Below are positions 10,860 to 22,560 of a stretch of 64,000 nt of DNA, piece by piece. The notes beneath the pieces were generated by a model that saw only the letters and a list, made by a program, of their open reading frames with translations, was not told the origin of the DNA and did not search any database. The position numbers were made by a program, and so were the translations under genes. How positions within the stretch are numbered: the first letter of the stretch is position 1; each line of letters begins with the position of its first letter. The stretch is from Gigaspora margarita (taxonomy: Eukaryota > Glomeromycota > Glomeromycetes > Diversisporales > Gigasporaceae), in NCBI GenBank assembly GCA_009809945.1, contig WTPW01000565.1, positions 11,639-75,638 of the forward strand, read 5' to 3'.

Positions 10860-11410
10860 TTAGGAAACCCAAAATGAGAGGTTAAATTAAGTAAGGGTTA
10901 GGCATTTTATTTATTTGCGCGAGTGATACAAACCAAAAAAAGGAAATCCGAATTTGTAAATAAACTAAGTGTGCAAGATAAAAATTAGGCCTTTACGTTA
11001 GAGGCTATAGGGTTAGATGATGCTTACTATATGTAAACTTTCATACTGTCATTTTTAATTAGTGCACCAAGATCGATTTAAACATTAGTTTTTGGTTGGA
11101 AAAGAGTATTTTGTTTTTAGTAATGAATTGAATAACTTTCTCCAGCCAGGAATGGTGTTTAGGAATAACAATGATTATCTTTTTGCCTTTTTCTATTCAT
11201 TTCCGCCTTGCATATTTTAGCTTTTTCTTCTTTTACGCATGTTCGGATTCTTCTTCGGGCTTGATCCGGAACAGCCAAAATTTGCACTTTCCGATTAGCT
11301 ATTTCCTCTCCAGGAGTTTGTATTACCCGCCAAATAAGTGGATGCAGGGTTAGAGTATAAAAAATCAGCCCCAAAATGAGGGTTATATATATATAATTCG
11401 AATCCACTTA
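10860..11410 (-). repeat. dispersed repeat shared with 54.43-55.34 kb, with a coding-like frame
   Basis: The segment matches 54430-54544 plus 55138-55345, interrupted there by a 593-bp insertion. An 82-codon minus-strand frame at 11159-11407 ends in a basic, helix-prone stretch (PGEEIANRK, then DQARRRIRTCVKEEKAK). In the second copy the same frame is recognisable but stopped (IQTPG, stop, EIAN). This suggests an old protein-coding element rather than random DNA, but I do not recognise the family. Confidence 0.45.
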
Positions 11411-12385
11411 AAGTACGTTTCCACTTACAACATATATATATACATATCCATCATGAATTTTTTGCAAATTTATGTTTGCGAATTTATATGAACTTCAAAT
11501 GTCACTATAATCTGCTGAATACTACGTACATAAATTACTGAACAATGAATAATACGGATAAGTCCGGCAAAACGGACATTTTCGAAACACAGCATCTGAA
11601 CAATTAATCAAAATCAGTACAGAAGTATCGTAAGTATATACAAAATGCTCTACTAATGCAAGATAATGCGTGATGATATTATTTGCAACTTTTTCTGGAA
11701 TAATAAATCATTGGCAGATATAATCCATCGTATTAAAATTAAGATTTTCTTTTTTGATGTTTTTGGATTTTTTGTTTGAATATTTTATTTTTTAAGGAAT
11801 CATAAATATTTATAAAAATAGTAAATACTTTCTTTAATTCAATACAATCCATATGCGGAAGTTATTATAACAGATAAAGAAAATGTATGTCTTTATAAAT
11901 TATTATAAATAATATTAAATTGAGTTCCCGTTAATTTGCACAAAATGTGTCTGATACGTATGTACAATACTTACATCTACGTACGTCATAGCAGAGAATT
12001 TGAAATTACATTTTTCAGACCACAACTTGTAGTAACGTTAAACATCTATTTAAATTTCCAATTATCTGATCAATTTATCCTATCTTAGTCAATTTCCAAA
12101 AGGATCTCGGAGATGATGAAACTCTATTTCTTTGATGAGCTTTATAGTTTAATCGAAGAACAACGTAGATTCATTGGTTTATGTTCGGCAACACTATATA
12201 TTGTCAATCAGTTAGTTTTATTATTAGTTAAAGTTTCACAATTTTCATCATTTATCTTTATTAAAAATATTTATTACAATAAAATTACCATTGTTAAATT
12301 ACATATTTTGATTTACAAAATTATCATTGTTAAATTATATATTTGTAAACTTTATTTTAATTTTGATATAAACTCCGTTACGCCT
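11410..12385. other. stretch without a gene
   Basis: AT-rich sequence. The frame at 12113-12529 runs into the MITE at 12386 and is not a gene as it stands. Nothing else was recognised. Confidence 0.35.
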
Positions 12386-12639
12386 AACTCATACAGGGGA
12401 GTCTCCAAAATTCCGGGTCGAGATACGTCGGAGTGCATCGGAATCATGGTCGGCTGGATCGGAATTGATCAATTTTGCCCCAAGATCATAAAAAATTTTA
12501 CTAATAAATCATATCCATTCATTAAGTAAAAAATGCCCAGCTGGTAATTTTGCTATAGAACTTGCTAACAAGTAGGGCTAAACGCCGACCTAGATCCGAC
12601 GCATCCGACCCGGAAATTTGGGGACAGCCCTGTAAAAAT
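12386..12639. repeat. Mutator-like MITE, copy 1 (254 bp)
   Basis: Bounded by the 10-bp direct repeat CGTTACGCCT (12376-12385 and 12640-12649). The ends share TACAGGG..GTCCCCAAA and TTCCGGGTCGG in inverted orientation, followed by GACGTATC/GATGCGTC-like sequence. An element of exactly the same length at 45254-45507 has its own 10-bp duplication. About six substitutions separate the two. A 9-11-bp target duplication points to a Mutator-like transposase; none is encoded here. Confidence 0.75.
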
Positions 12640-12776
12640 CGTTACGCCTTGTATTATTTTCTGAAACCAGCGCAAAATATTTGGTGCAGGCTTGGGATCA
12701 ACTCTATTTAGCAATGATCTTCACATGTAATGTTTTTAAATACTCGCCGTCATAAACGTACAATCTCAGTAAAATT

Positions 12777-14090
12777 ATGGATCAAGAAAAACTTTCAATT
12801 AACATCAAAATTAACCTATCTAAATGTATTAAAATACCATTAAATTTGATATTGGCTTTTAAAGAATGGCGCAGCGTCGCAAACAATATTGAGGCTAAAA
12901 CTGAATGGGGTATTAATACCTACGGAAGAGCGCATGCTCTTTTTCGTGCAGTGCGATTGGGTCCATTATTTATTGACCCACCTACTGCTCAAGCTATGAT
13001 TACGAAACGTGCAATTCTTTCATGATACTTTATTCATATGCTTCTCCTCCATTATGTAAATTACGATCCTAATTTAATAGGGCAAAAAATCACGCATAAT
13101 ATTAAACAAACAGATGCTGATAGAGTCAAGTCATTACAAGAAAGAATATGTGCCCCTTGGACTAGTGATTTAGAATTGTCTGTTTATGCTTATTTTCTCA
13201 CGGTAGCACAAAGCCAATTTGAAGTCAATAACCTTGGCATGAAAGGTAATGATATGGAACTTTTCCATTTTTTTTCTTCCGGACAGCATGTGATTAAGGA
13301 TGCACCGGGTATTTTGCAAAAAAATGTAATTGCCACTGAAGACATAATACGTAACAAAAAGTTCATTCTATTCCCTCCTAGACCTCCTAAGAAATTTACT
13401 GATCATTGCACTCAATATGTGCCTAAAGAATATCCGTCTAAAAATGACTATGAAAATAATAGACAGTTAGAAATTATTACTCGAGTAATCTTAATTTGCA
13501 AAAATTTATTTTTATTGTGGAAAGAAATTGATTTTTATGAGATCTGTAATGACGTATATGATCTCGTAATTCAAGGATCGCTTCTCATTATTTTCCCACC
13601 AAACCCACCAATTGAGTGGAGTCATCCAGATGTTAAGTTTCAGCTAAGTTATAATGGTATAAAGAATATTCTGTATTTATTTGAAGATAGACTAGAAGAT
13701 ATTGGTGAAGCATTAATAGAATCTTTTATATATATCAAACATGATTCTCGAGATAACCTTCTAAAACGTTATTTAATAGAATCATCAAGATCTAAACACA
13801 GTTCAAATAAACCTGCCAATCAAACTTTTGCCGTTCAACGACAAAATAATAATCGCCAGCTACAAAGACTGCAAAATACTGGTAACCTTCAAAGAGCGCT
13901 AAATATTGGCAGGCAAGCTGCAGGGTCTCAAAACACTCAGAATTTGTTTATCGATACTTTTACTCCTGTTCAACGTTATAATGACCTAGTTGGGGGATCA
14001 AATCCATTCTTTAGTGCACAAGATGTGGAAATTTCGCCGCAAAATACCCAATACTCAATGCATTTGTTTTCAGGGTTCTTTTTCACATAA
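12777..14090 (+). pseudogene. unknown protein gene, one in-frame stop (437 codons)
   Basis: One continuous reading frame from ATG 12777 to TAA 14088-14090, broken only by TGA at 13023-13025. The two open parts (82 and 350 codons) are in the same phase and read as one protein. A single C-to-T change (CGA to TGA, Arg to stop) would explain it. The protein has no signal peptide or membrane segment. It holds two similar proline motifs, FPPRPPKKF and FPPNPPIEW, a helical region ending LFEDRLEDIGEALIESF, and an Asn/Gln-rich C-terminus from about residue 340. A truncated relative lies at 40160-40310, so this is a gene family. I do not recognise it. It may be a lineage-specific Glomeromycotina protein or the product of an unfamiliar mobile element. 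The TGA could also be a sequencing error. Confidence 0.6.
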
Positions 14091-15407
14091 ATATTGGTTA
14101 CGCATAAATAGTGTCGTCAATTCGCACCATTTTTTTTATATATACTTATAATGCTGCGAAGCAATATAATGTCGTTAGTTTGTCTAACTACTATGCACAA
14201 ATTTATTAAAATGGTAGATAGTATTGCTATCACTATTGTTATATGATTTATTATAAAATATTATAAATATTAAAATATTAAATTAGGAAAATCTAAAATT
14301 TAAAATATGTTTATAATATATAAGATTTTAGTTTAAGTTTAAATATTAAGTTATAAGATGTAATTGGCAAAATTTAAAATTAAATGTGCTTATAATATAT
14401 AAGATTTTAGTTTTAAGTTTAAATTAAGTTTTAATATGTAATTGACAAAATTTAAATTTAAATATAAAATAAATAGGTTTATTATTAAATTGCCAGACAA
14501 AAAATAATTCTTTTATTAAATTTTAATTTCAAATTTAGCTGTAAACTTTTGGTATAATTGATAAATAATATACATAAATTTAAAGAATTATATATTTTGT
14601 ACGTCGGAATAGAATATTGGCAGATTTAGAATCAATATTAGTTGATTCTAAAAACACTTATGTTAAACCGAAATTTTAAATTCACTCCAATCGGTAAAGA
14701 ATTTCGATCTTACTTAAAGATGATCCCGAATCCATTTAGCGCTGCTATGATATTTTTGTATATATATAACACCGGAACATACTAGTATTCTATTATATAT
14801 AAACTATAATTAACTGTAGATGTTTTACGTCATTTTTAAATTTATGCCAATTATTAATTGACTAATGTCATTAGTAAAGTTGTAAATATCATACTTACGT
14901 CACTTTGCATCGGTATAAAATTGTTGGTCTTTTATTTTTTTATAATCTTAATTTTATTTAACAAATAAATACGACTTATCGATATGAAGGTTTTTACTAT
15001 CTTTTATGAACAAAAAGATGATAGTTTAACTTCGTGATTATAATGATAATTTTTGATTGTTTTTTTTTAATGAATTTGAATTTTATTAAATGCAATCAAT
15101 TTGATATCTAAATGTATAAAAAATTGACCTAGGTCATTCATTAATCGGTAAAAATTAATAAATGAGCATATTAATTAAGAATTGACAAAATGTTTAATTG
15201 ATGCAGAGCATATATTCTAGTGATTTATTCGGGCTACACTGATTATTGCAAACTGATCATCGAGGCAATCTCTGTTTACATTTGTAGCGAATTATATTAT
15301 TATATTAATCTTTAGTAGTTCTAATAATTGTATGTAATGGACCTTGAACAAGCTTTAATATAAAAATATAATCCTCTCCCATAATAAATAAAAGGTTTAT
15401 AGCGTCG
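14091..15407. other. AT-rich stretch without a gene
   Basis: Contains a loosely repeated phrase (TTATAATATATAAGATTTTAG at about 14310 and 14390, roughly 80 bp apart) suggesting a short tandem duplication downstream of the unknown gene. Nothing else was recognised. Confidence 0.35.
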
Positions 15408-15690
15408 ATTAAAAGATTTGGAAAGATTATACAACAGTTAACCCAGTGATGATCACGGATGATCACGGGCTATCTCCCTCCATATAATCACAAATAAATT
15501 TGGTTGGCAAAATAATGTAAACAAATATCAGATGACATAGCCGATAGGATCAGTGCCATGGAAAATTTTGGATATCGGGTAATTTCAAGAACAGTGAACC
15601 CAGTGATATCTTCATGTTCATCACTTCACATGATTAAAAAAACAGCCTAAGTTAGGGTTAGTGTTAGGTTAGATGATAATATAGTTTAAC

Positions 15691-16429
15691 TAGTGATGTG
15701 AATTCTACCAATTTAGCATGTTCCTTACCGGTATCTACCGGTAGGTGGTAGCTACCGGTAGCTACCACTACTGTAGATCTACTAGTCACATGATAAATAA
15801 AATTTATTTGACAAATCATATACTTTCGATATTTATAATGCACCATATAATTTTAAAATTTAGGCCATACAAACTTATACTATTGGTTTTCATATCACCA
15901 AGTAACCTTTCGTGACCCGGCGACCCAGATTTTAATTTTTTTTTAAAAAAAATTTTTTAATAAAAAAAATTTTATTTAAAAATTTTATTGTCTTACAACC
16001 CGGATACCCAATAAAAAATTTCATACGTTAAAAATTTAAACTTTATTCTTTATACTGTTATACAGGCAAACTTTGTTTCTTTAGAACATATTGCACTGAT
16101 CAATAACACCATAGGCACGTTTTAGTAAAAGTTAAAGTTTTATATTTGTTATCATTATTTATATATGTAATTGATTGATATATTATCTGTTCGCATAATT
16201 ATAAATGGAGAATTTCTATTGGCTAATATATTAAAAAATTAAAATTTCAAAACCCCACCTTGCTGACCCGGCCGGGATATGAAAACCAATAGTATAAGTT
16301 TGTGTGGCCTTAATTCAATTATTTTATTGGTATCTACCCAGCATATAATTTACCTAACGGTATCTACCGTTATCTACCAGTAGATACCAGTAGTAGATTC
16401 CTACCAGTAGCTACCAACTCACATCACTA
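15691..16429. repeat. hAT MITE carrying a nested MITE
   Basis: Terminal repeats TAGTGATGTGA / TCACATCACTA, close to the hAT consensus seen in Ac and Tam3. A perfect 8-bp duplication AGTTTAAC flanks it (15683-15690, 16430-16437). Subterminal GGTATCTACC/GGTAGCTACC motifs repeat many times. A PIF-like MITE occupies 15863-16309, leaving about 290 bp of the original element. Confidence 0.85.
15863..16309. repeat. PIF/Harbinger-like MITE nested in a hAT MITE
   Basis: Inverted repeats of about 34 bp starting GGCCATACAAACTTATAC and ending GTATAAGTTTGTGTGGCC. TTA on both sides (15860-15862, 16310-16312). Inner GACCCGG motifs occur near both ends. No coding frame. It is a different subfamily from the GGCCACGCAAAG copies. 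Confidence 0.85.
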
Positions 16430-16838
16430 AGTTTAACCCAATTTTGTTAGTACAAGTAAACAAATGATGTAATTGCATGATTTCACGTAATGTGATGATC
16501 ACTAGATTCACTATTCTTGAAAAGTCCCTGGATGGGTATCAAATCGCACTATATACAACAAGAACATGTATGAATATATACGTACTATAGAAATTGAGTT
16601 TATATAATCTGTGATTAGAAGACGTAATTGATATAATCTAATATATGTTTATATTTTTGACCAATAAACTTACTATGTGATGATATAGAGTGTGACAATT
16701 CGTAATAACCACTGGGTTAACTGTTGTAAAACTGTCCCAAAGATTTGACATCAAGAAATTTAGTAAGTTTTCAAATGCATTATGAAATAAACTAATATTC
16801 TTGTAACTCAGACAAAATACATAGAATTCAATTTCATA

Positions 16839-16978
16839 CAGGGATGGTAAATTTGGAGGCCATTTGCCTTTTTTCAAATGACCTAGGTCATTTCAGACTA
16901 AAATTCATAATAAAATTGGGGCTATTTGAGGTCATTTGAGGTCATCTAAAGGTCTTTGAAGGTCATTTACCATCCCTG
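16839..16978. repeat. hAT MITE (CAGGGATGG family)
   Basis: 140 bp with ends CAGGGATGGTAAAT / ATTTACCATCCCTG. Flanks ATTTCATA (16831-16838) and GTTTCATA (16979-16986) match at seven of eight bases. Subterminal AGGTCATTTGAGG motifs recur. Confidence 0.85.
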
Positions 16979-17879
16979 GTTTCATATGTTTAATAATCTG
17001 ATAATTACTAAATTTTAAGTTAATTTTAAATACGCTTATTAAGTGGAATTTGAATTCTACAATATAATGATTAAATATATATATCTTTAATGTAACAAGT
17101 TACCATCATGCATGTCAAAATTTTTAATGGATTCTGAAATATTCTGAGAATTCCATGCGCATGAAATTTGAAAAAAATTAGAATTTGCATAACACTACGC
17201 ATAAATATATTTTCTTTAAGCAAATACTTTCTATAACATAGTTTTATAAGCTTTCTCATCTTAAGCATAAAATTTGTAGTCTCAAGTTTATGTAGTTAAA
17301 ATAATACTAAATTGCATTTATATAATATTTTTATATTGTATTTTATTATATAAGGAATTTCTGATTATATTTATCATCTTAGAAATTTTATATTTCATTT
17401 TCTGATAAAATTTTGATTAATATATGTCACAGCTGATGCTGATTTGGCTATGTTAATATTCACATAACATACTAGTTTATTTGCTACAAGATTGCCAACA
17501 GCTATAAAATTATTTAAAATTTGTTTATGTTAGAGTTAGGTTTAGAACTAGAGCTTCGATCCTATTTTTAAATGGCAATCCGAATTAAATCCGGATTCGT
17601 TTTCATGCATCCGAATTAAATCCGGATAATGATTCAGATTGAATAAATTCAGATTCAATCCGTAAAATAAGTGCAACAGTAGTGCAACCAATCAAAATTA
17701 CGATTTACAAATTTGTCACTCGACCATCTTTTAACATATGACAATGAAAGCATCAGTTCGGTTACTTCCTTAAAATCTGAAACACCCGGTATGTACAATC
17801 GATAACCTCTTATAACATCTAACTATTTCACACATATCATTAACCATCTAACTATCTATGTAAGTGAATCAAAACCAAG

Positions 17880-18150
17880 GCTAGTGGCGGGTGGGCAGGT
17901 ACTTATCGACAAAGCTAGACTAACAGCAAAGACAAAAGAGGTAGAACAATTCCCATCCTAACCTCTCTTAAATAACCACTCCTCATGACCTCATACTTAC
18001 TCAACAATCCATTATCCCTTACTCAATACATCATACATATGCAACTCTTAAATACATCACCCTGTCATCAAATACTTAAAACTTACCCATCAATTACCCT
18101 GTACCATGGGCCTGTGACTTTATTCACGGCATCAACAGAGTATAGATACC
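17880..18150. repeat. dispersed repeat with CATACTTACTCA motifs
   Basis: Shares ACCTCATACTTACTCAAC, CTCTTAAATAACC and a TGACTT..TTCAC.GCATC sequence with 33900-34200. It sits inside the noncoding left part of the 5-kb hAT element, so it either inserted there or was captured. Confidence 0.45.
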
Positions 18151-18930
18151 TGACTGTACATACGTACATATATAAAGTATTCGACATTTAATTTATCAAT
18201 TTTATGTGGCCTCGTCCAATTAATTTAGTTGCTCAAAGTATGCAATTGTACACTTGGAAACCCAAGATCGATCTTTATTTATTTTTTGCTGACAGAACTT
18301 CTGATAATGACATTAGAAACTGAATTAAATTATAATTGGAGATTGTACCTGAGTACAATCTCTAATTATGATTTTCTGAAGTACTATTTTATCTTAAACC
18401 AGCTAAATTTCATATGATCGGTAAGAAATATTTTTAGTAAACCTTTATTAAGAATTGTTATTTCTAGTATAGAATGACCTTTATAAATCATTGGGAATTA
18501 AAATATTTAATGAATTGCATATGAAAAAAAAAACAAGAACTATAAAGCTATTTATGGCCCTTTACCACCTTTATCATTTATATAAAATGGATAATTATAT
18601 CAAACTAAATATTATAATTGCATTTGTCAATAGCTTTTTGTTACAGTAAGTTAAAATGATTGTGATGAGAATTTATACTTATGTCAGACAACTGTAAGAC
18701 AACCAACATATAAAATATTTTAATATATAGTAATATGACCTGACAACAATTTAAACAATACCTAACCACAAAAATCCTCCAAGAGGAAGAAAGCGAACAA
18801 ACTTACTCCCTCCATCCGGAAACTAAAAAGAAATATTCCCCACCAAAGAAACTGAACTACTCACAGTTTTACCCAACCTCATCGCAAGTATAGAATAAGT
18901 GGCACTTACCAATTGTTAGTATGAGACAGG

Positions 18931-21524
18931 CTATTCCTTATGCTCTGCTTTATCATCATCGTTCCACTCTGGTGCAAAAACATTCATTGTGTTGATATTT
19001 CTTTTAAGAAATAATAATTGAGCTACCAGAGTTGGATCTAAACTTGTTCTTTTTGCATTTATAAGGTTACCCGCACTTGAGAATAATCTTTCACATGACA
19101 CTGACATTGCAGGTATTACCAAATACTTTTGAGCAATCTTAGCAAGTTTGGGAAATTTGCGCATATGTATTCTCCACCAATCTAAGGGATTTTTAGCTTC
19201 TAATGCTAATGGTACTGATAAATAACTCAAAATTTCATCAATGCTTTGTATATTTGGAATTCCTTTTTTCTTTTCATTTGACGTTGTTGAAGGTAATCTC
19301 TATGTGAGCGTGTTGAAGCATCTACATTAGATGAAGGTAGATTATTTGGTTCAGGTATTACTTCTTCTAACTCTCCAAGTTCATTACGAAGTTTTTGAAT
19401 AATCTGTTCTTTTTCACTATTATTTTCTAAAAAATCCAAGTTTTTATAACAAGGATCTAACAAAGCCGCTATTAAACTAAGTTCATTTGGAACATCCCAG
19501 TAATAGATTAATGCGTCATAAATATTTTTTTTGACCTCTTCTAATATACCTATAAAATTATTAAATTATGTAATTTTTGTACAATTTATAATAAGTTTTA
19601 GTAATTTATATTTTTATATAATTTTACAATATTTAATTATATTATTTGAAATACCGCGAAGTTATAATATAAATATATACTACTTAATCAAAAAAAATTA
19701 CATAAAATCTATTCTACTAAAACTTATATTAATAAAAATGTAATTTTTTAATAATCTAAATACCTATCGTGTTCAACGGATTTTTAATAGAAATTCTTCT
19801 TTTTGTAATATTGCTTACGATTTCGTCATTATCCAAATCAATATCCTGTACCTCTATATCTTCTAATTCAAATACCGTATCTTCATCAGAAAATAAAACA
19901 GTATTTGTTGGTGCCTCGCTTGCTAGTTCAAAAATCATTTCTTTAATCTTTGGAATTACTCGACTTAATGTTATATATGTATTTCCAGAAAATTCCTGTG
20001 TCATCTCCTCAAATGGCATTAATAAATCAATAAGTTGGTCAATTAAATCCTACTCATCATCTGAAAGAAGAATTTTCTTTAATTTATTTCCATCTTTTTG
20101 ATTTCACGATCAACTGATGTATACAAATCGGTCTGAAGTTGAATGATAGCATCTTTTAAAAAATAAAGATGATTCCAGACATAGTACGTTGAATTCTAAC
20201 AGGTGGGGACATCTTGAATACAACCCATAATATCAGTATAACCTAATCTCTTTTGAACTTCCTTTAAACGTTCTAATTGTTTAGGACTTTGAAAAAATTG
20301 GACTATTCTTTTTACATGCACAACTAAGATCTCTGCTGGAGCTAATCCCTTTCCAACTGCTAATTGTATAGTATGCACTGTACATGGAAGACGTTGAATC
20401 TTTTTACAACCATCTTTTTGGTTTAATAAGGGAAAAGCAGACAATATATTGCGTCCATTATCAGTAGTAATTGATGTTACATAACCTTTAAGACCCCAAG
20501 ATTCAATAAATTTATAAAGTTCAGTAACAATAACTTTACTAGAATGTGGAGCAGGAACATATTGATTCACTAACATTACATCTTTTATTTCAAAATTTGA
20601 TGTGATCCAGGTTGCAGTAATTCCTAAATATCCATGTTTTGCCTTACTGGACCAAAAATCCATTGTGAGAGAAATTTTATCTACACTTTTAATAAGATTT
20701 TGTAAATTTTCCTGATTATATTTATAGCTTTTGACAATCATAGTCCTAATTTTTTTTTCTCCTGGAACAACAAAAGCTGGATCAAATTCAGCCATTTTTT
20801 CTTTGTAAGAATTATCAGTAACAGTGGAAAGAGGCTGATTTGAAAGTATTATCCATTTAATAACTACTTCTTCCCGTCTTTTCTGAATATCTTTAGGATA
20901 AGGATGAACTTTTCGCACAAAATCAGTAATCTTGGAATTGCGTAGCTAAAATTAAAAGTATTAATAAAAATATTTATTATATTTGCCTCTACATTATTAT
21001 ATATTACTATTTTTGAAGCTTCTATATCATTATCTTGTAAAACAATTCCATGTTCGTCCCTGAGATGTACAATAAGATTTCCGGTTGAGCTTCCCACATT
21101 TTTATATACTGTAGTACATTGTTTCCCATTTTTATCCAAGACCTTGCAAGCTCGTAATTCTTCATCTTTATTATTAATCATTTTTTTCAAAATATTCTCG
21201 TGTAAAAGATGGAATTTTACGTTTGTATTGTCTTCTATTTTTGGAGCCAGTAGACTCTTTTTCTAAAAAAAATTAATTATTAATTGGGTACATTTAGACT
21301 TCTGTTTATCACTATAATTTATAATATAATTTAATACCTTTTTCTTTATTTTCTAAGATGCTAGGCAGTGTTTCAGTAGTTGCTGATAAATGAGGCAAGA
21401 TGCTTGAACTTTCAGATAGATTATCTTGCTCCCAATCAATATATGTAGTTTCAAAGTCACTATCGTGATAATACTCTAAATTATCTAAATTAATATCCGT
21501 GTCATTTGTCCCTATCTTGTCCAA
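18931..21524 (-). pseudogene. hAT transposase with BED-type zinc finger, multi-exon, mutated
   Basis: Would cut and rejoin the hAT element ends. Domain order on the minus strand: acidic N-terminus (21524-21338), BED-like finger (CKVLDKNGKQC, then VHLRDEH, about 21150-21040), RNase H-like core (20940-20196) with LTMDFWSS and SITTDNGRN acidic motifs and CTVHTIQL, then the C-terminal dimerisation domain with SVSCERLFSSAG (19070 area). GT-AG introns fit at 21337-21263, 21007-20946 and 19763-19550. Damage: frameshifts in poly-A runs near 21188 and 19265; the hAT motif usually TRWNSTYY reads TC-stop-NSTYY at 20196 (CGT to TGT, TGG to TAG); a TAG replaces Trp near 20052. The last frame ends at 18931. 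Identity is firm; activity is lost. Confidence 0.85.
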
Positions 21525-22560
21525 ATTATCAACTATCTTTGTAAATTTTTTTTCAAAAAACTAACTAGTAAATCAATTTTCTATATATCAAGTGCTTATA
21601 AATCATTGAACTCCTTATTATATCATTTTTTACAAATTAATCTGTTCATGAAATTCTATTTTCATATTTGTAATCGCATATTAACTCTCATAAAAGTTTA
21701 ATGCTAAAAGAGGTTATTAATTTATTCCAACTCGATGTTAATTCTTTTCCTTGAACCGAGTTTTATATGGTTTCTAAATATTATTTTATTTTTTTTACAA
21801 TCGCTCTTAATTATCCCCAAAAAACAGAAAGGCATTTAAAATATATATATATAGTATTTAAAATAGTGGTTTAAATTCAATTTGATTTTTAAACCTCCAC
21901 TTATTTTCTATATAGGATATATTAGCATTAGACAGTTTCAAAAATTAATCGTTTTTCTTATTTAATCAATGCTATTGTTTCATATGGCAGATAGTCATTT
22001 TGTGAAATACAGTAGGTTGATACCACAGATTGTTACATCATTCAGCCTATTTACAACTACAACAAAGGCTATGTCTTTTTTTTTACTCATATTATTAACG
22101 GCATCCTTTAAATACCAATGCTCTACTCATACTGCTCAAAGTTTAAAAAAAGCTACTATGCGGTACTGAAATATGTATTTGATTAATGTTTTATAAAAAG
22201 AAGATTACATATAGATTACTTATCGATATTTAATGCACTAACTTCACCTGATTTAACCGATATATACTTTAAGTTAAATGAATCGGGAACCATGGTCTGT
22301 ACCCTACAGTATATACCAAATACCATATCAGATATGTATATACGTACTGTACGTATTAGATATGCAAGATATTGATAGTTACTACTATGATATCCCAGGA
22401 TCATAATCTGGATAATCCTTATCCTTAATCCGATATGTATTACAGATCTATCTGCTCAAAATTAAAGGATACAGATATTCGAGTTTAATCTGAATTAACA
22501 GATCTATCCAAATTGATCAGATTACGGATCAAAGCTCTAGTTAGAACTAGTAGTTAACAT

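Larger units (their letters stand above)
15408..16755. repeat. outer imperfect inverted repeat around nested MITEs
   Basis: Blocks at 15414-15455 and 15575-15615 reappear reverse-complemented at about 16695-16745 and 16490-16545 (shared ACAACAGTTAACCCAGTG, and TCAAGAA.AGTGAA.C.AGTGAT). The arms are diverged and the outer ends are not defined, so this may be an old foldback element into which the hAT MITE at 15691 inserted. Confidence 0.4.
17549..22539 (-). mobile_element. hAT transposon, about 5 kb, with decayed transposase gene
   Basis: Ends TAGAGCTTCGATCC and (reverse complement) TAGAGCTTTGATCC, flanked by TTTAGAAC (17541-17548) and GTTAGAAC (22540-22547), seven of eight bases matching. 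Subterminal AATTAAATCCGGAT motifs repeat near the left end and degenerate forms occur near 22390-22520. The transposase gene lies at 18931-21524 on the minus strand. About 1.4 kb on the left and 1 kb on the right are noncoding. The left flank includes a repeat shared with 33.9-34.2 kb. Confidence 0.8.

Noticed and set aside
13023..13025. Selenocysteine or stop-readthrough reading of the in-frame TGA
   Set aside because: No supporting element or precedent can be shown. A CGA-to-TGA mutation or a sequencing error is simpler and fits the C-to-T pattern of the region.
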